From Bryobacterales bacterium (lineage in GTDB: Bacteria; Acidobacteriota; Terriglobia; Bryobacterales; Bryobacteraceae), in assembly GCA_027452065.1 (NCBI GenBank), contig DAIDHC010000010.1:1-64000 (forward strand): 64,000 nt of DNA, read 5' to 3'. The position numbers were made by a program, and so were the translations under genes. Positions 1-9,575 of this stretch are shown piece by piece (position 1 is the first letter of the stretch; every line of letters begins with the position of its first letter). A model generated the notes under the pieces. It made no database searches. It was not told the origin of the DNA and saw only the letters and a program-made list of their open reading frames with translations.

Positions 1-1620
1 AATCAGTCCGCGCAGAGGATCGCGCTCGTTGTTATGCCAATATCCTTCGCGCGCCATCTCGCCCATGTCGCCCCACTTTGTCCCGGGCGTCGTCAGGTAA
101 TCGGTGCCCGGAGTGAAATAGCGAAAGTCTCCGTAATCGAACTTCGAATAGCACTTTTGAAGATCGATGTGACGATCGAACCAGCCGAAGTTCTCGTCGA
201 ACATTTCTTCGATTCTGGCGAATCGGCTCGGATCCCGGGGCGAGAGCGGTCCAACCACGCCGGTGGATGTCACATACTGCGGATCGAGCGTTGCGCGCAC
301 CGGCCGCAAGCTGTTGTCCCGGACCTTCTGTTCGAACAGAGGCGTCGCGGTCTGTCCCGCCCAAAGACCGAGAACGATGGTCTGGGTCATGGCCACTCCC
401 TGGCGCGCGTCAAGGCATCCATCCTCGGAGGCTACGAAAGCCGTGTAGGGGTGGGGCATCACCGGCCAGTAACGCGTCATCTGGTACGTCGTCGTTCCGA
501 AAGGGTCGTTGGGCAGCAGAGGTTTGGATTTCAGGTGCGCATTCGCATGTTCCGGCCATAGCCCGATGGCCAGACTACTGTCGCCGACGGAAATTTCATT
601 CGGATATCTTTCGTAGAACTCGGGAACCGAAACTCCCAACAACCGCGCCGCATTTGACATGTAGAGCCAACCCGGACAGCGCTCGCCGTTGGCGCCTCCG
701 CTGGCCAGATTCTGGACCCTTCCGTCGGGGTTCCGCGTGCGCGCCCAATAGCGATCGTAGTCTTCCTGAACAAGCCATACCGGCCAGTCCTTCAGGAACG
801 GGCCATCGTAGGTGCCGCGCTCGCATCCGAAGACGAGGTGCCCGGGCTCCCATGCGAACGGCAGCACGAAGCGAATGTCGCGCACCTTTTCCGAGCTATT
901 GCTCGTGGTGTTCATCCAGATGACGGAAAGAACCACCTCGGGCCGGCCGCGATAGACCGTGCAGCGGAGGATGAAATCGAAGAACTCCGCGTCGAAGTTC
1001 GAGCGAGTTCGCCCTTCGATGCGGACCGCTCCCCGGACGGGACCGCGTTCCTCAACGGTGACGCGGTGCGGTTTGGCAGCGGATGCCCGGAACACGCTGC
1101 CGCCGCGCTCGGTAATCAACAAATCCACCGGCGTGGCCCCCCGAATAACAGGAAAGTACGACCCGGAAGACGACGGCGCCGAGATCTCTTCCACCCACCC
1201 GTCGCGGTTCAGGCGAAGCTGGGCGGCGCCGCTGTCGAGGACGACGGACCCGGATTGTTCGGTCACCAGATCTCCGGCGGCCGGTCCATCTTCGCTGGCA
1301 AGCGAGTAATCGCCAGGTCCGGCCTCCGGGTCGAAAACAAGATGCAGCCAGCGGACCGAACTGTCCGGCCAGTGTGAGCTCGGGTGCATCTGCGCCAGCA
1401 CCGGAGCGCCGCGCGGAGAGAGAACCCGGAATTTCGCCGGCCAGCGCAGTTGCCCGCGGGCGAAGGGAATCGCCGTCTCGGCCGGAGACCCGGATGGTGC
1501 CGGACCCGCAGGAGCGGCGACATGAATTACGATGCGTCCTCCCGTCTGGCTCAACGCGGCACAGGGGACCGCCGCGGCCGTCTGGAGGAAGGACCTCCGC
1601 GAGAAGAGGCCGCCGCTCAT
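1..1620 (-). CDS. PcRGLX/YetA-like exo-rhamnogalacturonan lyase (partial, C-terminus off the window)
   Basis: This gene is missing from the ORF track because it has no stop inside the window. Translating the minus strand from the ATG at 1620 gives 540 codons without a stop down to base 1. The start overlaps the stop of the upstream gene as ATGA, so the two are probably translationally coupled. The N-terminus is a Tat-type signal (SRRSFLQTAAA). After it comes a region typical of the PcRGLX/YetA N-terminal barrel (KFRVLSPRGAPVLAQ, then WPDSSVRWLHLVF), and further on KFDYGDFRYF and WHNNERDP. Characterised relatives (PL26) cleave rhamnogalacturonan from the chain end by beta-elimination; the location here would be periplasmic. 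It is the last gene seen in the TonB operon. The family call is good, the substrate is inferred, and an inactive relative cannot be excluded since the C-terminal third is missing. Confidence 0.8.
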   Translation of the reverse strand, partial: MSGGLFSRRSFLQTAAAVPCAALSQTGGRIVIHVAAPAGPAPSGSPAETAIPFARGQLRWPAKFRVLSPRGAPVLAQMHPSSHWPDSSVRWLHLVFDPEAGPGDYSLASEDGPAAGDLVTEQSGSVVLDSGAAQLRLNRDGWVEEISAPSSSGSYFPVIRGATPVDLLITERGGSVFRASAAKPHRVTVEERGPVRGAVRIEGRTRSNFDAEFFDFILRCTVYRGRPEVVLSVIWMNTTSNSSEKVRDIRFVLPFAWEPGHLVFGCERGTYDGPFLKDWPVWLVQEDYDRYWARTRNPDGRVQNLASGGANGERCPGWLYMSNAARLLGVSVPEFYERYPNEISVGDSSLAIGLWPEHANAHLKSKPLLPNDPFGTTTYQMTRYWPVMPHPYTAFVASEDGCLDARQGVAMTQTIVLGLWAGQTATPLFEQKVRDNSLRPVRATLDPQYVTSTGVVGPLSPRDPSRFARIEEMFDENFGWFDRHIDLQKCYSKFDYGDFRYFTPGTDYLTTPGTKWGDMGEMAREGYWHNNERDPLRGLI

Positions 1621-3302
1621 GCACCACCCGCGGCGCGCAGAAGCCCGGCGAACTCGTCGGCCCGCACGATCTGGTATTCGTCTCCAAGACGCTTCACGAT
1701 GTTCTCGACCATGTCGAGGGAAGTCAGCCAGTTCGCGAGAAAGACGTTGAGAAAGGCGGGACGGTGCGACGGTGTGCGGCGGCGGATTTCAGAAACCATG
1801 AACGACTCGGCATCGCGCCTGGCCGAGGGCGTGAACGTAAATGGGCCTGGCGACCGGTTCACGGCGCGGAACACCGGCACTCCGCCGGCAACGGTTACTG
1901 TGTTCTCGTCCGTCGTGGTCCGGCTGCGGCCGTAATTCGCGAAGATCGCCGAACAGCCGGTGGTCGCGGCGAGGCTCTTCAGTCGCTCAGGCCGCATTTC
2001 GCTGTATGTCATCATCACCATGGCGTCGATTCGCTGCCGGTACAGCGCCGACTGTTCTAAATATTCCTTCCATATCCCGGATTGCCGGTCCTCGGCATAG
2101 TTTTCCGCATAGTTGTCTTCATGAATATAGCCGAGGCCGGTCAACGCGTTGACGAAGCAATCCCCAGGCCGGGCGTGGCGGTAGTAATAGTCGAGAATGT
2201 CGGGCATCCCATCGCTGGCGGTTGGCGATACCTGCCAGCCCATCGGCACCGTGCCGTGATGCGGGTCGTCAAACAACTTTCGGTAGTAATGGCGGTGGAA
2301 ATTCCAGCCATCGCCGTCGGAACGCACAAAGGCGATGTAGATCTTTCTACGGTCAAGCTGCGCCGCCGGATGAGTCTGGCGCAGCGCGGCTCGCGTTCCT
2401 GAATGCACCGAGAGGTTGCCTACGGCCGGCGAATATGCGTCGAATGCCGTGCAGGCAGCATACTTCGCGCATGCGCTTAACAGACGAACTCCCGGTGTTT
2501 CGCCGATTCCACCGGTCTTATCTCCGCTGGTGGGCCAGCCGAAGCACGGGATATTGGGCGGCCAGCGCATCAGAATATCCCGCGCGAACTCGAACTCCTC
2601 CTGCGAAGCGGCCTTCGGGTTGCGGGCCTCATCCTGCGGCCCGGAGATCCAAAGAATGGGAATTCGAAACTCGACCAGGTAATCCCGCAATGCGACCTCT
2701 TCCGGCGCGAGAATGGCAAACGCCTTCTGCGACAAACGGCTGCCCAGGTGCTGAAAGGCCCAGCGGTAAGCTTCGAGATCCTTCTTCCAGCCGAACTGGC
2801 GAAGGTCCATGCCGGAGTATGCCGAATCCGGCGTGCCTCCGAAGGGTAGTTGGAATTGATCGGCGATCGCCGGCGTTACGGCGATGCCGTCGTGCACCGC
2901 GGCCAGCATCGTGGCCACGTTGACGCTGGCGGGTACGGAGGGGTCCGTGATGAACATCTGTGTCGCGGCGGTGAGAAAGCGCTCGAACACCTGGCCGATC
3001 TCCAGCCATTCGACATGGTCCACGTCGCCGCGCTGGCCGAGCCAGTCGAGCCACAATTCGTCATAGCGGTCGTGAACCAGGTAGAGTCGCGGCTCACTTC
3101 GGTTTACGATGCCCTGCAGGCAAGTCAGGGCCAGGCGCAGGTCCCAGGACCAGGAAGTGAGGTCCCCGGAGCGGAACGCGGCCAGTGTGCGTGCGGGAGT
3201 TCGCGACTTCGGGCACACGTGGACGCCCTCGTTGTTGCCGGCCTTCACAAGCCCGGCTGCCAGAGCGGTCCCCGAGAGCGCGACGAATTCCCGGCGCGTC
3301 AC
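1617..3302 (-). CDS. GxGYxYP-type putative glycoside hydrolase, exported
   Basis: A 561-residue protein starting with GTG at 3302, which overlaps the stop of the upstream gene as GTGA. The N-terminus (MTRREFVALSGTALAAGLV) is a Tat-like signal. The segment LTCLQGIVNRSEPRLYLV near residue 60 is typical of the N-terminal domain of GxGYxYP proteins. The family signature appears as GLGYIHE near residue 390, with YIHE replacing the usual YxYP. The family is predicted to be a TIM-barrel glycosidase from polysaccharide loci, but I know of no firm biochemical assignment. It lies between the propeller proteins and the rhamnogalacturonan-lyase-like protein in a tightly packed operon, which suggests a role in the same polysaccharide. 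Confidence 0.72.
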   Translation of the reverse strand: MTRREFVALSGTALAAGLVKAGNNEGVHVCPKSRTPARTLAAFRSGDLTSWSWDLRLALTCLQGIVNRSEPRLYLVHDRYDELWLDWLGQRGDVDHVEWLEIGQVFERFLTAATQMFITDPSVPASVNVATMLAAVHDGIAVTPAIADQFQLPFGGTPDSAYSGMDLRQFGWKKDLEAYRWAFQHLGSRLSQKAFAILAPEEVALRDYLVEFRIPILWISGPQDEARNPKAASQEEFEFARDILMRWPPNIPCFGWPTSGDKTGGIGETPGVRLLSACAKYAACTAFDAYSPAVGNLSVHSGTRAALRQTHPAAQLDRRKIYIAFVRSDGDGWNFHRHYYRKLFDDPHHGTVPMGWQVSPTASDGMPDILDYYYRHARPGDCFVNALTGLGYIHEDNYAENYAEDRQSGIWKEYLEQSALYRQRIDAMVMMTYSEMRPERLKSLAATTGCSAIFANYGRSRTTTDENTVTVAGGVPVFRAVNRSPGPFTFTPSARRDAESFMVSEIRRRTPSHRPAFLNVFLANWLTSLDMVENIVKRLGDEYQIVRADEFAGLLRAAGGA

Positions 3303-4432
3303 CGGGCCTCTCCCGGCTTCAGGAACGTGATCGTCTTCTTCGAAACGCCGGACATGAAGAATCGGCCAGTGCGGCCAAGACGCTTGTCGGTCTCGCCATG
3401 CGCCAGTCCGATGGCTTGGGGATACCAGCCGTTGTCGCTCTTGGTCCGCGATACGCCGCTGCCCTTCATGACTTGCTGAATCGCCGCCCGATCAATAATC
3501 ATGTGCGGAGTGGACCAGTTGCGGGGATCCTCCAGAGATTGGGCGAAGCTGATGTAAATGCCATCGGTGTTCAGCCGCGAGTCGATAGCGTGGTTGAGCA
3601 GCATGACGTAAGCGCCAAGATGAGTATTGAAATGGACGCTCGGCCCCCAGAACATCTCCCCGTCGCCACGGTGAAAGTCGCGCCGGCTGGGAAAGATGGG
3701 CGATACGCGCCCGCCGAGCCCCGGCTCCTGCCATCGGCCTTCGAACCACTTGATGACCTTGCCGGAAGGATCGGTTCGATCGGCAAATGGTACGCGCGCG
3801 GCGAAGACGCCTTGCTGGGCAGGGTCGGAATCATAGCTGGTGGCAAAGAAATAAATATACTGTCTGCCTTCGTCGGGCAGAAAAACGAAGTCTCCCGTTC
3901 CACCGGCATCCCACGGACTGGCGGTGGTACATTTCACCGCGCACGGCTTGGCTTCGATCACAAAGCCCAAGTCCTCCCAGGTGGCGCCGTTATTGAACGA
4001 ACGCAGCCATCCGATGCGTGGCACGGTTGGCAGGTGCTGATTGGAAAAGCAGATCAGGTCGGGCTCATAATGGAAGGCGCCATAGAGGGAGTCGCCGGAG
4101 TCCTTCCAGGTGGCCTCGATCCACATGGAGAGCTGATCGTCAAAAGCGCCCAGCCCTGCGCGCGCGCCGCGCTTCAGGTGCAGGAGATCGGGGCCGGAGC
4201 TTCTCCAGGGGTGACTGTAGGAGTTAAAGACATAGACCGTGTCTCCATCCCAATGCACCGGACTATTCGAATCGCATTCGTGGTGGAATCCGCGCTCGGG
4301 CACCTCGACGCCGGGCATTTGAATTAAGGGTGCGTCTTCGAGAACCACCGTGGGAAGCGTCTTTCCGCTGTCGGCGGCCCAGAGATTCAGCCCTCCTCCC
4401 AACAATGCGCCGATCGCCTGACGCCGGTTCAA
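3299..4432 (-). CDS. secreted propeller-like protein, tandem paralogue B
   Basis: A 377-residue protein. The only in-frame start that fits the operon is a TTG at 4432, overlapping the upstream stop as TTGA. It begins MNRRQAIGALLGGGLNLWAA, a short Tat-like or Sec signal. It is clearly paralogous to the next gene upstream: both carry PGVEVPER/PGVQVPER, DSNSP-HWDGDT, SPWDAGGTGDFVFLPD, and TSYDSD followed by QG-F-AR. Repeated short beta segments with aromatic and Asp residues recall the five-bladed propellers of GH43-like enzymes, but I do not recognise the family. The conserved DAGGTGDF patch is the best candidate for an active-site or binding loop. The role is unknown; the context is polysaccharide breakdown. 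Confidence 0.6.
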   Translation of the reverse strand: MNRRQAIGALLGGGLNLWAADSGKTLPTVVLEDAPLIQMPGVEVPERGFHHECDSNSPVHWDGDTVYVFNSYSHPWRSSGPDLLHLKRGARAGLGAFDDQLSMWIEATWKDSGDSLYGAFHYEPDLICFSNQHLPTVPRIGWLRSFNNGATWEDLGFVIEAKPCAVKCTTASPWDAGGTGDFVFLPDEGRQYIYFFATSYDSDPAQQGVFAARVPFADRTDPSGKVIKWFEGRWQEPGLGGRVSPIFPSRRDFHRGDGEMFWGPSVHFNTHLGAYVMLLNHAIDSRLNTDGIYISFAQSLEDPRNWSTPHMIIDRAAIQQVMKGSGVSRTKSDNGWYPQAIGLAHGETDKRLGRTGRFFMSGVSKKTITFLKPGEAR

Positions 4433-5652
4433 TGCCGCTCCTCCCCTGGCTTATAAAATGTGATTTCCAGGCGCGACATCCCGGTCATGAACACGCGGCA
4501 CGTCTGCCCGCACAGCTTATCCGTCTGGCCCTTCTCTGTGCCGATGATCTGCGGATACCATCCGCTTGAAATCGTGTCCGCGACCACGAGCCCGTTCTTG
4601 GAGGCGCGCAACTCTCCGTAGTACACGCCCGAGGGCACCACCATCATTCCGTCCTGGACGGTGCCCACGGCCGTGGCGTCCAGAATGGTCTTGCGGTCAA
4701 TCATCATCACCGGTTTCGACCAGCCTTGCGGGTTTCCGAGATCGGAGTTGAAAGAAAGGAAGATGCCGTCATTATTCAGTTTGGTGTCCACGGCATGGTT
4801 CAGGATCATGACGTAAAGTCCCAGGTGAGTGTTCCAGTGGATGGACGGGCCCCAGAACATCGAGCCGTCCTTGTGATGGTAGTTTCGCGTGGCCGGCATT
4901 ACAGGCGTGAGGTGGCCCCACAACCCGGGTTCTCGCCACTCGCCGTGATACCACTTCCAAACTTTCCCCGCGGGATTGTTTCTGTCGGCATAGCGCATTC
5001 GCGCGACAAAGATGCCCTGCTCGGCGAAGTCTGAGTCGTAACTGGTGCCGTAAAAGTAGAAGAAACGCTTGTCACGGTCTGGCAGGAAAACGAAGTCGCC
5101 GGTGCCTCCGGCATCCCAGGGGCTCTGTGTATCGCAGCGAATGGCGCAAGGGTTGGCGTCGATAACAAAGCCTAGATCGTCCCAAGTGGCTCCGTTGTCA
5201 TGAGATCGCAGCCAGCCGATCCGGGGCGCGGTCGGAAGGTGCCCGTTGGAGGAGCAGATGTCGTGCGGCTCGAAATGATAAGCGCCGTACAGGGTCCCGT
5301 CGTCGTCCCGCCAAGTCGCTTCGATCCAGAGCGGCATCCTGTCGTTCAGCTCGCCCAGTTTTGTGGACAATCGGTTCGACAGATGAGCGAGGTCCGGGCC
5401 CGAGGTTCGCCACGGGTGGGCATAGTTGTTGAACAGGTAAAGCGTGTCGCCGTCCCAGTGCATGGGACTGTTGGAATCCACCTCATGAAGCAGACTGCGC
5501 TCCGGCACCTGAACCCCGGGCATCTGCATCATCGGAACCTCGCGGATCCGAAACGTGGGCTGGTCACCGTGCTTCGGAGCAGGATCCGGCGGTGCGCCGC
5601 TGAGCGGGAGCGACGCCGCCGCCACGAAGAAGCACGCGAGCGAGAGCCTCAT
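4429..5652 (-). CDS. secreted propeller-like protein, tandem paralogue A
   Basis: A 407-residue protein starting at an ATG one base after the stop of the TonB receptor gene. It has a Sec signal peptide (MRLSLACFFVAAASLPLSGAPP), whereas its downstream paralogue has a twin-arginine start. Shared motifs run along the whole length. The extra length relative to the paralogue lies mainly near residues 330-370 (VGTVQDGMMVVPSGVYYGEL), just before the common C-terminal segment that ends ITFYKPGEER, matching ITFLKPGEAR in the paralogue. The family is unrecognised. A glycosidase or sugar-binding propeller is the most likely guess from fold-like repeats and context. Confidence 0.6.
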   Translation of the reverse strand: MRLSLACFFVAAASLPLSGAPPDPAPKHGDQPTFRIREVPMMQMPGVQVPERSLLHEVDSNSPMHWDGDTLYLFNNYAHPWRTSGPDLAHLSNRLSTKLGELNDRMPLWIEATWRDDDGTLYGAYHFEPHDICSSNGHLPTAPRIGWLRSHDNGATWDDLGFVIDANPCAIRCDTQSPWDAGGTGDFVFLPDRDKRFFYFYGTSYDSDFAEQGIFVARMRYADRNNPAGKVWKWYHGEWREPGLWGHLTPVMPATRNYHHKDGSMFWGPSIHWNTHLGLYVMILNHAVDTKLNNDGIFLSFNSDLGNPQGWSKPVMMIDRKTILDATAVGTVQDGMMVVPSGVYYGELRASKNGLVVADTISSGWYPQIIGTEKGQTDKLCGQTCRVFMTGMSRLEITFYKPGEERH

Positions 5653-5653
5653 G

Positions 5654-8600
5654 TCAGAACGAGAACTTCAGAGCAAACTGCATCGCACGGGGATCGGTTT
5701 GAACATTGGTGATCATGCCAAACTGGCACCCGACGATGTGAGTGGCGTCAGTGGCGCCGTTCGCGTACGGAGGCAGACACCAGGTGTTATTCGGAACACC
5801 CAGATTCTGATGGTTCAGCGCGTTGAACAGATCCCACCGGAAGGTGATGTACCGCGACTCGGTGAAATGGAAATCCCGGGACAGCGATGCGTCCACGTTC
5901 CAGAATGCGGGCGTGCGGCCGGACGGTATTCGTAAGCCGACATTGCCGTATTGCCACCACTGGTTGACCGTGTTGTAGTCCAGCGGCGCCCCGCTCGGGG
6001 TCAGGCCGGTGGAGACTTCCTGCAAGATTGTCGGGTCATTGCCGAACGGCGCCGTGAAGGCGTTCGCGTTCCACCACTGGTTTTGCTGTTGTTGTTTGGT
6101 CTCGCTGCCCCGGCCGGCGGCCGGATTGCCGACGAGATTCGGGCGGCAGCTGATTCCATTGCAGGCGCCCGAGTTGAAGAACATCGGCACGCCGCTCTGG
6201 AAATTCCAGTTCTGAGAGATTTTCCAGCCGCCGAAGATAGCGGATGCAACGCGGCTGGTAGCGAACGCCTTTCCCTTGCCGAACGGAAGCTCGTAGGTGG
6301 AGGAAATATTGAGCACGTGAGGAATGTCGTCAGGCGCCTCGGCCGTATAGCCGTAGACGTTGTCCAGATTTTCCGGGCCCGTGTGAGTATAGCGATCGCC
6401 CGAAGCGCCGCCGGCGGCGCCAGGAACAACGGCGATGCGGCCTACGCCCTTGTTGCTGATGGTGGACGGCGACGGAGTGTTGGCGACCAGGGCTCCCAAA
6501 CCGGGACTGACCATGTTCTTGGAGTAGGTGTAGGAGGCGATGAAATTCAGTCCGTGCGAATACCGCTTCTCCACTCGAAGCTGCCCGGCGTTGTATCGAT
6601 TGAAGCCCTGCGGCATGAGCAGAGCCGCCACCGCGTAATACTGCGGGTACGATTCCAAAGCGTAGTAGCCGGGACAGAGAGAATTCCCATTGGCGGCCGT
6701 GGGGCAGCCATACAGCTGCGACAGCACCGGGTTGCCCTCAAAAGGCAGATTGATGTTGTTGCGCAGCGAGAGCTGAGTCGCCGTCGGCACGTAGTCCATG
6801 TTTTGCAACTCATTCCCATACAGATGCAGTCCATGGCTGCCGACATAGCCCGCGCTCACCACCATGTTCCCGGGTAGTTCGTGCTGTATAGAGAAGTTCC
6901 AGTTTTCTACATATGGATCTCTCGATCCCTTCACAAATGCATCGATGTAGGTGCCCAGCAACTGATTGTTGGTTTGGGCGTTCGTGGCGAGATTGGGTAT
7001 CGGCAGAGTGGGGGCGGGTTGTCCCAGGATAAAGCTGGGCTTCGTGTTGTAGGCATCGGTGATCGTTGCGCTCACCGGAACCGAAAAGCCCGGTGTGCTC
7101 TCGGCGCCGTTTCCCTGCCCGAACAGGGCGGACATGCTGTTGCTGTATACGATGCTGAAGCTGCCGCGGATCACGGTCTTCGACGTCGGCGCATAGGCGA
7201 ATCCAAACCGCGGGCCGAAATCGCCCAGGTTGGCCGGATAAAGATTCCGGCCGGGATGGTTAGGGGTTCCCATATAATCGAGCGCGCCCATCATGCCCGG
7301 CGCCGCCGGATTCATCTCGCTCGCGTTGAAGTTGGCAAGTGCGTTATGACGCTCGCTAATCCAGCCCGAGATGTCCCAACGCAGCCCGTAACTCAAAGTC
7401 AGGTTGCGGGTGACCCGAAAATCGTCCTGGCCATAAAAGCCCCAATCTGTGTTCGTCTGCCAGGGAGCATACTGCACACCGGAGCTGGGTTGTCCCTGGT
7501 CGACCCAGCCGAGCAGGAACGTAGCCAGCCCATTGCCGCCCAGACCGGTAACCGGATCGTTGGTCGAGCCGGTGTTAAAGCCGAGATTGTATCCATAGGC
7601 GGCCAAATTCCAGAGGCCGTTTCTGCGCCACGACGCCCCAAACTTCAGCGTGTGTTTTCCCAGAACCTTTGTGATGTTGTCCACCGCGGTCCATTCCTGC
7701 TGCCCCATGGACCCGTTCTGGAACTCCTGCGGGCCCCAGCAAAACGAGTCCACGCAGATGTCCGGCACCGACTGCAGTGGATCGTACAGCAGGAAGTTCA
7801 TGCCGGCGAGCTTCTGCTGCACCTCCTTGGTGGAGGTGACGCTGTCGGGATTAGGCTGAGCCTGCATCGCCTGGCGGCCGAACGACAATCTCCACTCATT
7901 GACCAGTGTCGGCGTCAGGGTGGATGTGAGGCCGACGATGGCGAGTTGATTGCGCGTATTGTAGGGCTGCGATCCCATGACGCCGGTGTTCGTCTGAGCC
8001 GTGGGGCCGTTCCACGGATAGCGGAAGTTGCCGTAGAAACTCGGATTGTATAGCCACGTCAGGAAGGCCGCTTCTTTTTCGTTAAAGCGGTGATCGATCT
8101 TTACGGACGCATTGTACGTAGTCAGGCTGCTTCCGACCGCGCCCATATAGTTGTTGCAGAGATTGCCGCAGCCGCCGGGCCCCTGCTGAAGCGGGTCGAG
8201 GAAATTCGGGTTCGGAATCGAGTTCAAGAAGTACTGGGCGAGGGGATTGATGCGGCTTGCCGGAATCACCGGCGTCAGAAAAGGCGTTCGATGCTGCTGT
8301 CCGTTCGCATCGGGCAGGGTCGTGGTGAACGGATCGTAAATGCAGTTGGTGATGCCGGCGGCCGGGTTGCAGGCCGCGGCATATCTCGGGTCGCCCGTGA
8401 AATTGCCTTGCCTCTCGGCAGGGAGGGGAACGGTAAGGAGGCGGTTTACGGTCTCGTGCAGCAGGGAAGTGTCGTCGGAGACGAAAAAGAACGTGCGGTT
8501 TTTGCCATTGTAAACATGCGGTATGACGACGGGGCCGCCGAGTGAGAAGCCGGGATCGTTCCAGTTTACGCGGGGATCAAGCATCGGGTTGCCGTTGGCA

Positions 8601-9454
8601 TCCCGGCGCGCGAAGGGATTCGTCGCGTTGAAGTACGAATTGCGATTGTATTCGTAGATGTCGCCGTGCACAGCGTTGGTTCCGGACTTCAGCACGACGT
8701 TGATCACGCCTCCACTCGTCTGCCCGTACTCGGCGGCGAGACCGTTACCGACGAGGCTGAATTCCGAAACCGCGTCGGGCGACGGATTGACGATGGCCGC
8801 TTCGGCGCCAACGGTGGCGTTCAGCGTGCCTTCCAGGAACCATGCGTTTGCCCCGGCCTGTGATCCGTTGACGCTAATGCTGGAGCCGACCAGGTGCAGA
8901 GGATCGGGGAAGCCCCCGAACTGGCTGTCGAATCCAAAATTGGCGCCTGATGGCCCGGCCGACTGGATCACGCCCGGGATCAGAGACACCAGCGTCTGAA
9001 TATCCCGGCCATTCAGCGGCAGGTCCTGAATGTAGCGCTGGTCAATGCTGGTAGTGAAATTCGACGACGTGTTTTCGACGAGCGGCGCTTCGGCGGTGAC
9101 CTGCACACTCTGGGTGCTCTCTCCGACACGCATCGCGGCATTGGCAATCGCTATCGTCCCTGCCGTCACCGTCACGCCGGAGATTTCCATAGCACTGAAT
9201 CCGGCAGCCTGGATGCTTACCGTGTAGTTGCCCGGCACCAGGTCGGTCACCAGGTAGAAGCCGACCGAATTGGTTTTGAGAGTGTTTTGAACGCCGGTGT
9301 CGACGTTCCGGACCGTGACCTGGGCGGCCGGAATGAAGGCGCCCTGCGGATCGGTCACTGTCCCCTGAAGCGTCCCGCGGTCCGGTGCCGCTGTTACGAG
9401 AGTCGAAATCATCAGCCATAGACTGCAGGAAAAAAAAGCGCGTTTGGAGTTCAC
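5654..9454 (-). CDS. TonB-dependent receptor, Oar-like, with N-terminal carboxypeptidase-regulatory-like domain
   Basis: A 1266-residue outer-membrane receptor with a GTG start at 9454, preceded by GGAAGG on the coding strand. A signal peptide is followed by a carboxypeptidase-regulatory-like beta-sandwich (GTLQGTVTDPQGAFIPAAQV, residues about 25-110). A plug domain follows (LPLNGRDIQTLVSLIPGV, about 150-300), then a long barrel ending in an aromatic residue (MQFALKFSF). Such receptors are abundant in Acidobacteria, where they are thought to import large substrates using TonB energy; SusD partners are absent here. As first gene of the operon, it is the likely uptake gate for the polysaccharide attacked by the downstream enzymes. 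Its promoter is annotated separately. Confidence 0.92.
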   Translation of the reverse strand: MNSKRAFFSCSLWLMISTLVTAAPDRGTLQGTVTDPQGAFIPAAQVTVRNVDTGVQNTLKTNSVGFYLVTDLVPGNYTVSIQAAGFSAMEISGVTVTAGTIAIANAAMRVGESTQSVQVTAEAPLVENTSSNFTTSIDQRYIQDLPLNGRDIQTLVSLIPGVIQSAGPSGANFGFDSQFGGFPDPLHLVGSSISVNGSQAGANAWFLEGTLNATVGAEAAIVNPSPDAVSEFSLVGNGLAAEYGQTSGGVINVVLKSGTNAVHGDIYEYNRNSYFNATNPFARRDANGNPMLDPRVNWNDPGFSLGGPVVIPHVYNGKNRTFFFVSDDTSLLHETVNRLLTVPLPAERQGNFTGDPRYAAACNPAAGITNCIYDPFTTTLPDANGQQHRTPFLTPVIPASRINPLAQYFLNSIPNPNFLDPLQQGPGGCGNLCNNYMGAVGSSLTTYNASVKIDHRFNEKEAAFLTWLYNPSFYGNFRYPWNGPTAQTNTGVMGSQPYNTRNQLAIVGLTSTLTPTLVNEWRLSFGRQAMQAQPNPDSVTSTKEVQQKLAGMNFLLYDPLQSVPDICVDSFCWGPQEFQNGSMGQQEWTAVDNITKVLGKHTLKFGASWRRNGLWNLAAYGYNLGFNTGSTNDPVTGLGGNGLATFLLGWVDQGQPSSGVQYAPWQTNTDWGFYGQDDFRVTRNLTLSYGLRWDISGWISERHNALANFNASEMNPAAPGMMGALDYMGTPNHPGRNLYPANLGDFGPRFGFAYAPTSKTVIRGSFSIVYSNSMSALFGQGNGAESTPGFSVPVSATITDAYNTKPSFILGQPAPTLPIPNLATNAQTNNQLLGTYIDAFVKGSRDPYVENWNFSIQHELPGNMVVSAGYVGSHGLHLYGNELQNMDYVPTATQLSLRNNINLPFEGNPVLSQLYGCPTAANGNSLCPGYYALESYPQYYAVAALLMPQGFNRYNAGQLRVEKRYSHGLNFIASYTYSKNMVSPGLGALVANTPSPSTISNKGVGRIAVVPGAAGGASGDRYTHTGPENLDNVYGYTAEAPDDIPHVLNISSTYELPFGKGKAFATSRVASAIFGGWKISQNWNFQSGVPMFFNSGACNGISCRPNLVGNPAAGRGSETKQQQQNQWWNANAFTAPFGNDPTILQEVSTGLTPSGAPLDYNTVNQWWQYGNVGLRIPSGRTPAFWNVDASLSRDFHFTESRYITFRWDLFNALNHQNLGVPNNTWCLPPYANGATDATHIVGCQFGMITNVQTDPRAMQFALKFSF

Positions 9455-9487
9455 GTTTACCTTCCACGTCCGATCAAAGACTAGTCG

Positions 9488-9516
9488 ATTATAGGGAGGG
9501 AAGGGGGGGCTGTCAA
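9488..9516 (-). promoter_or_regulatory. consensus promoter of the TonB/polysaccharide operon, with a G-rich spacer
   Basis: On the minus strand TTGACA (9516-9511) is followed by exactly 17 bases and TATAAT (9493-9488), a full sigma-70-type consensus. It lies 34 bases upstream of the GTG start of the TonB receptor. The spacer is almost pure pyrimidine on the coding strand, so the template strand reads GGGAGGGAAGGGGGGG, which fits a G-quadruplex pattern. Confidence 0.8.
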
Positions 9517-9575
9517 GTGAATAGTTTCATGAACATCTTGCGACTCGTGAACCAAACACCGCCTGGCCACAGCGT

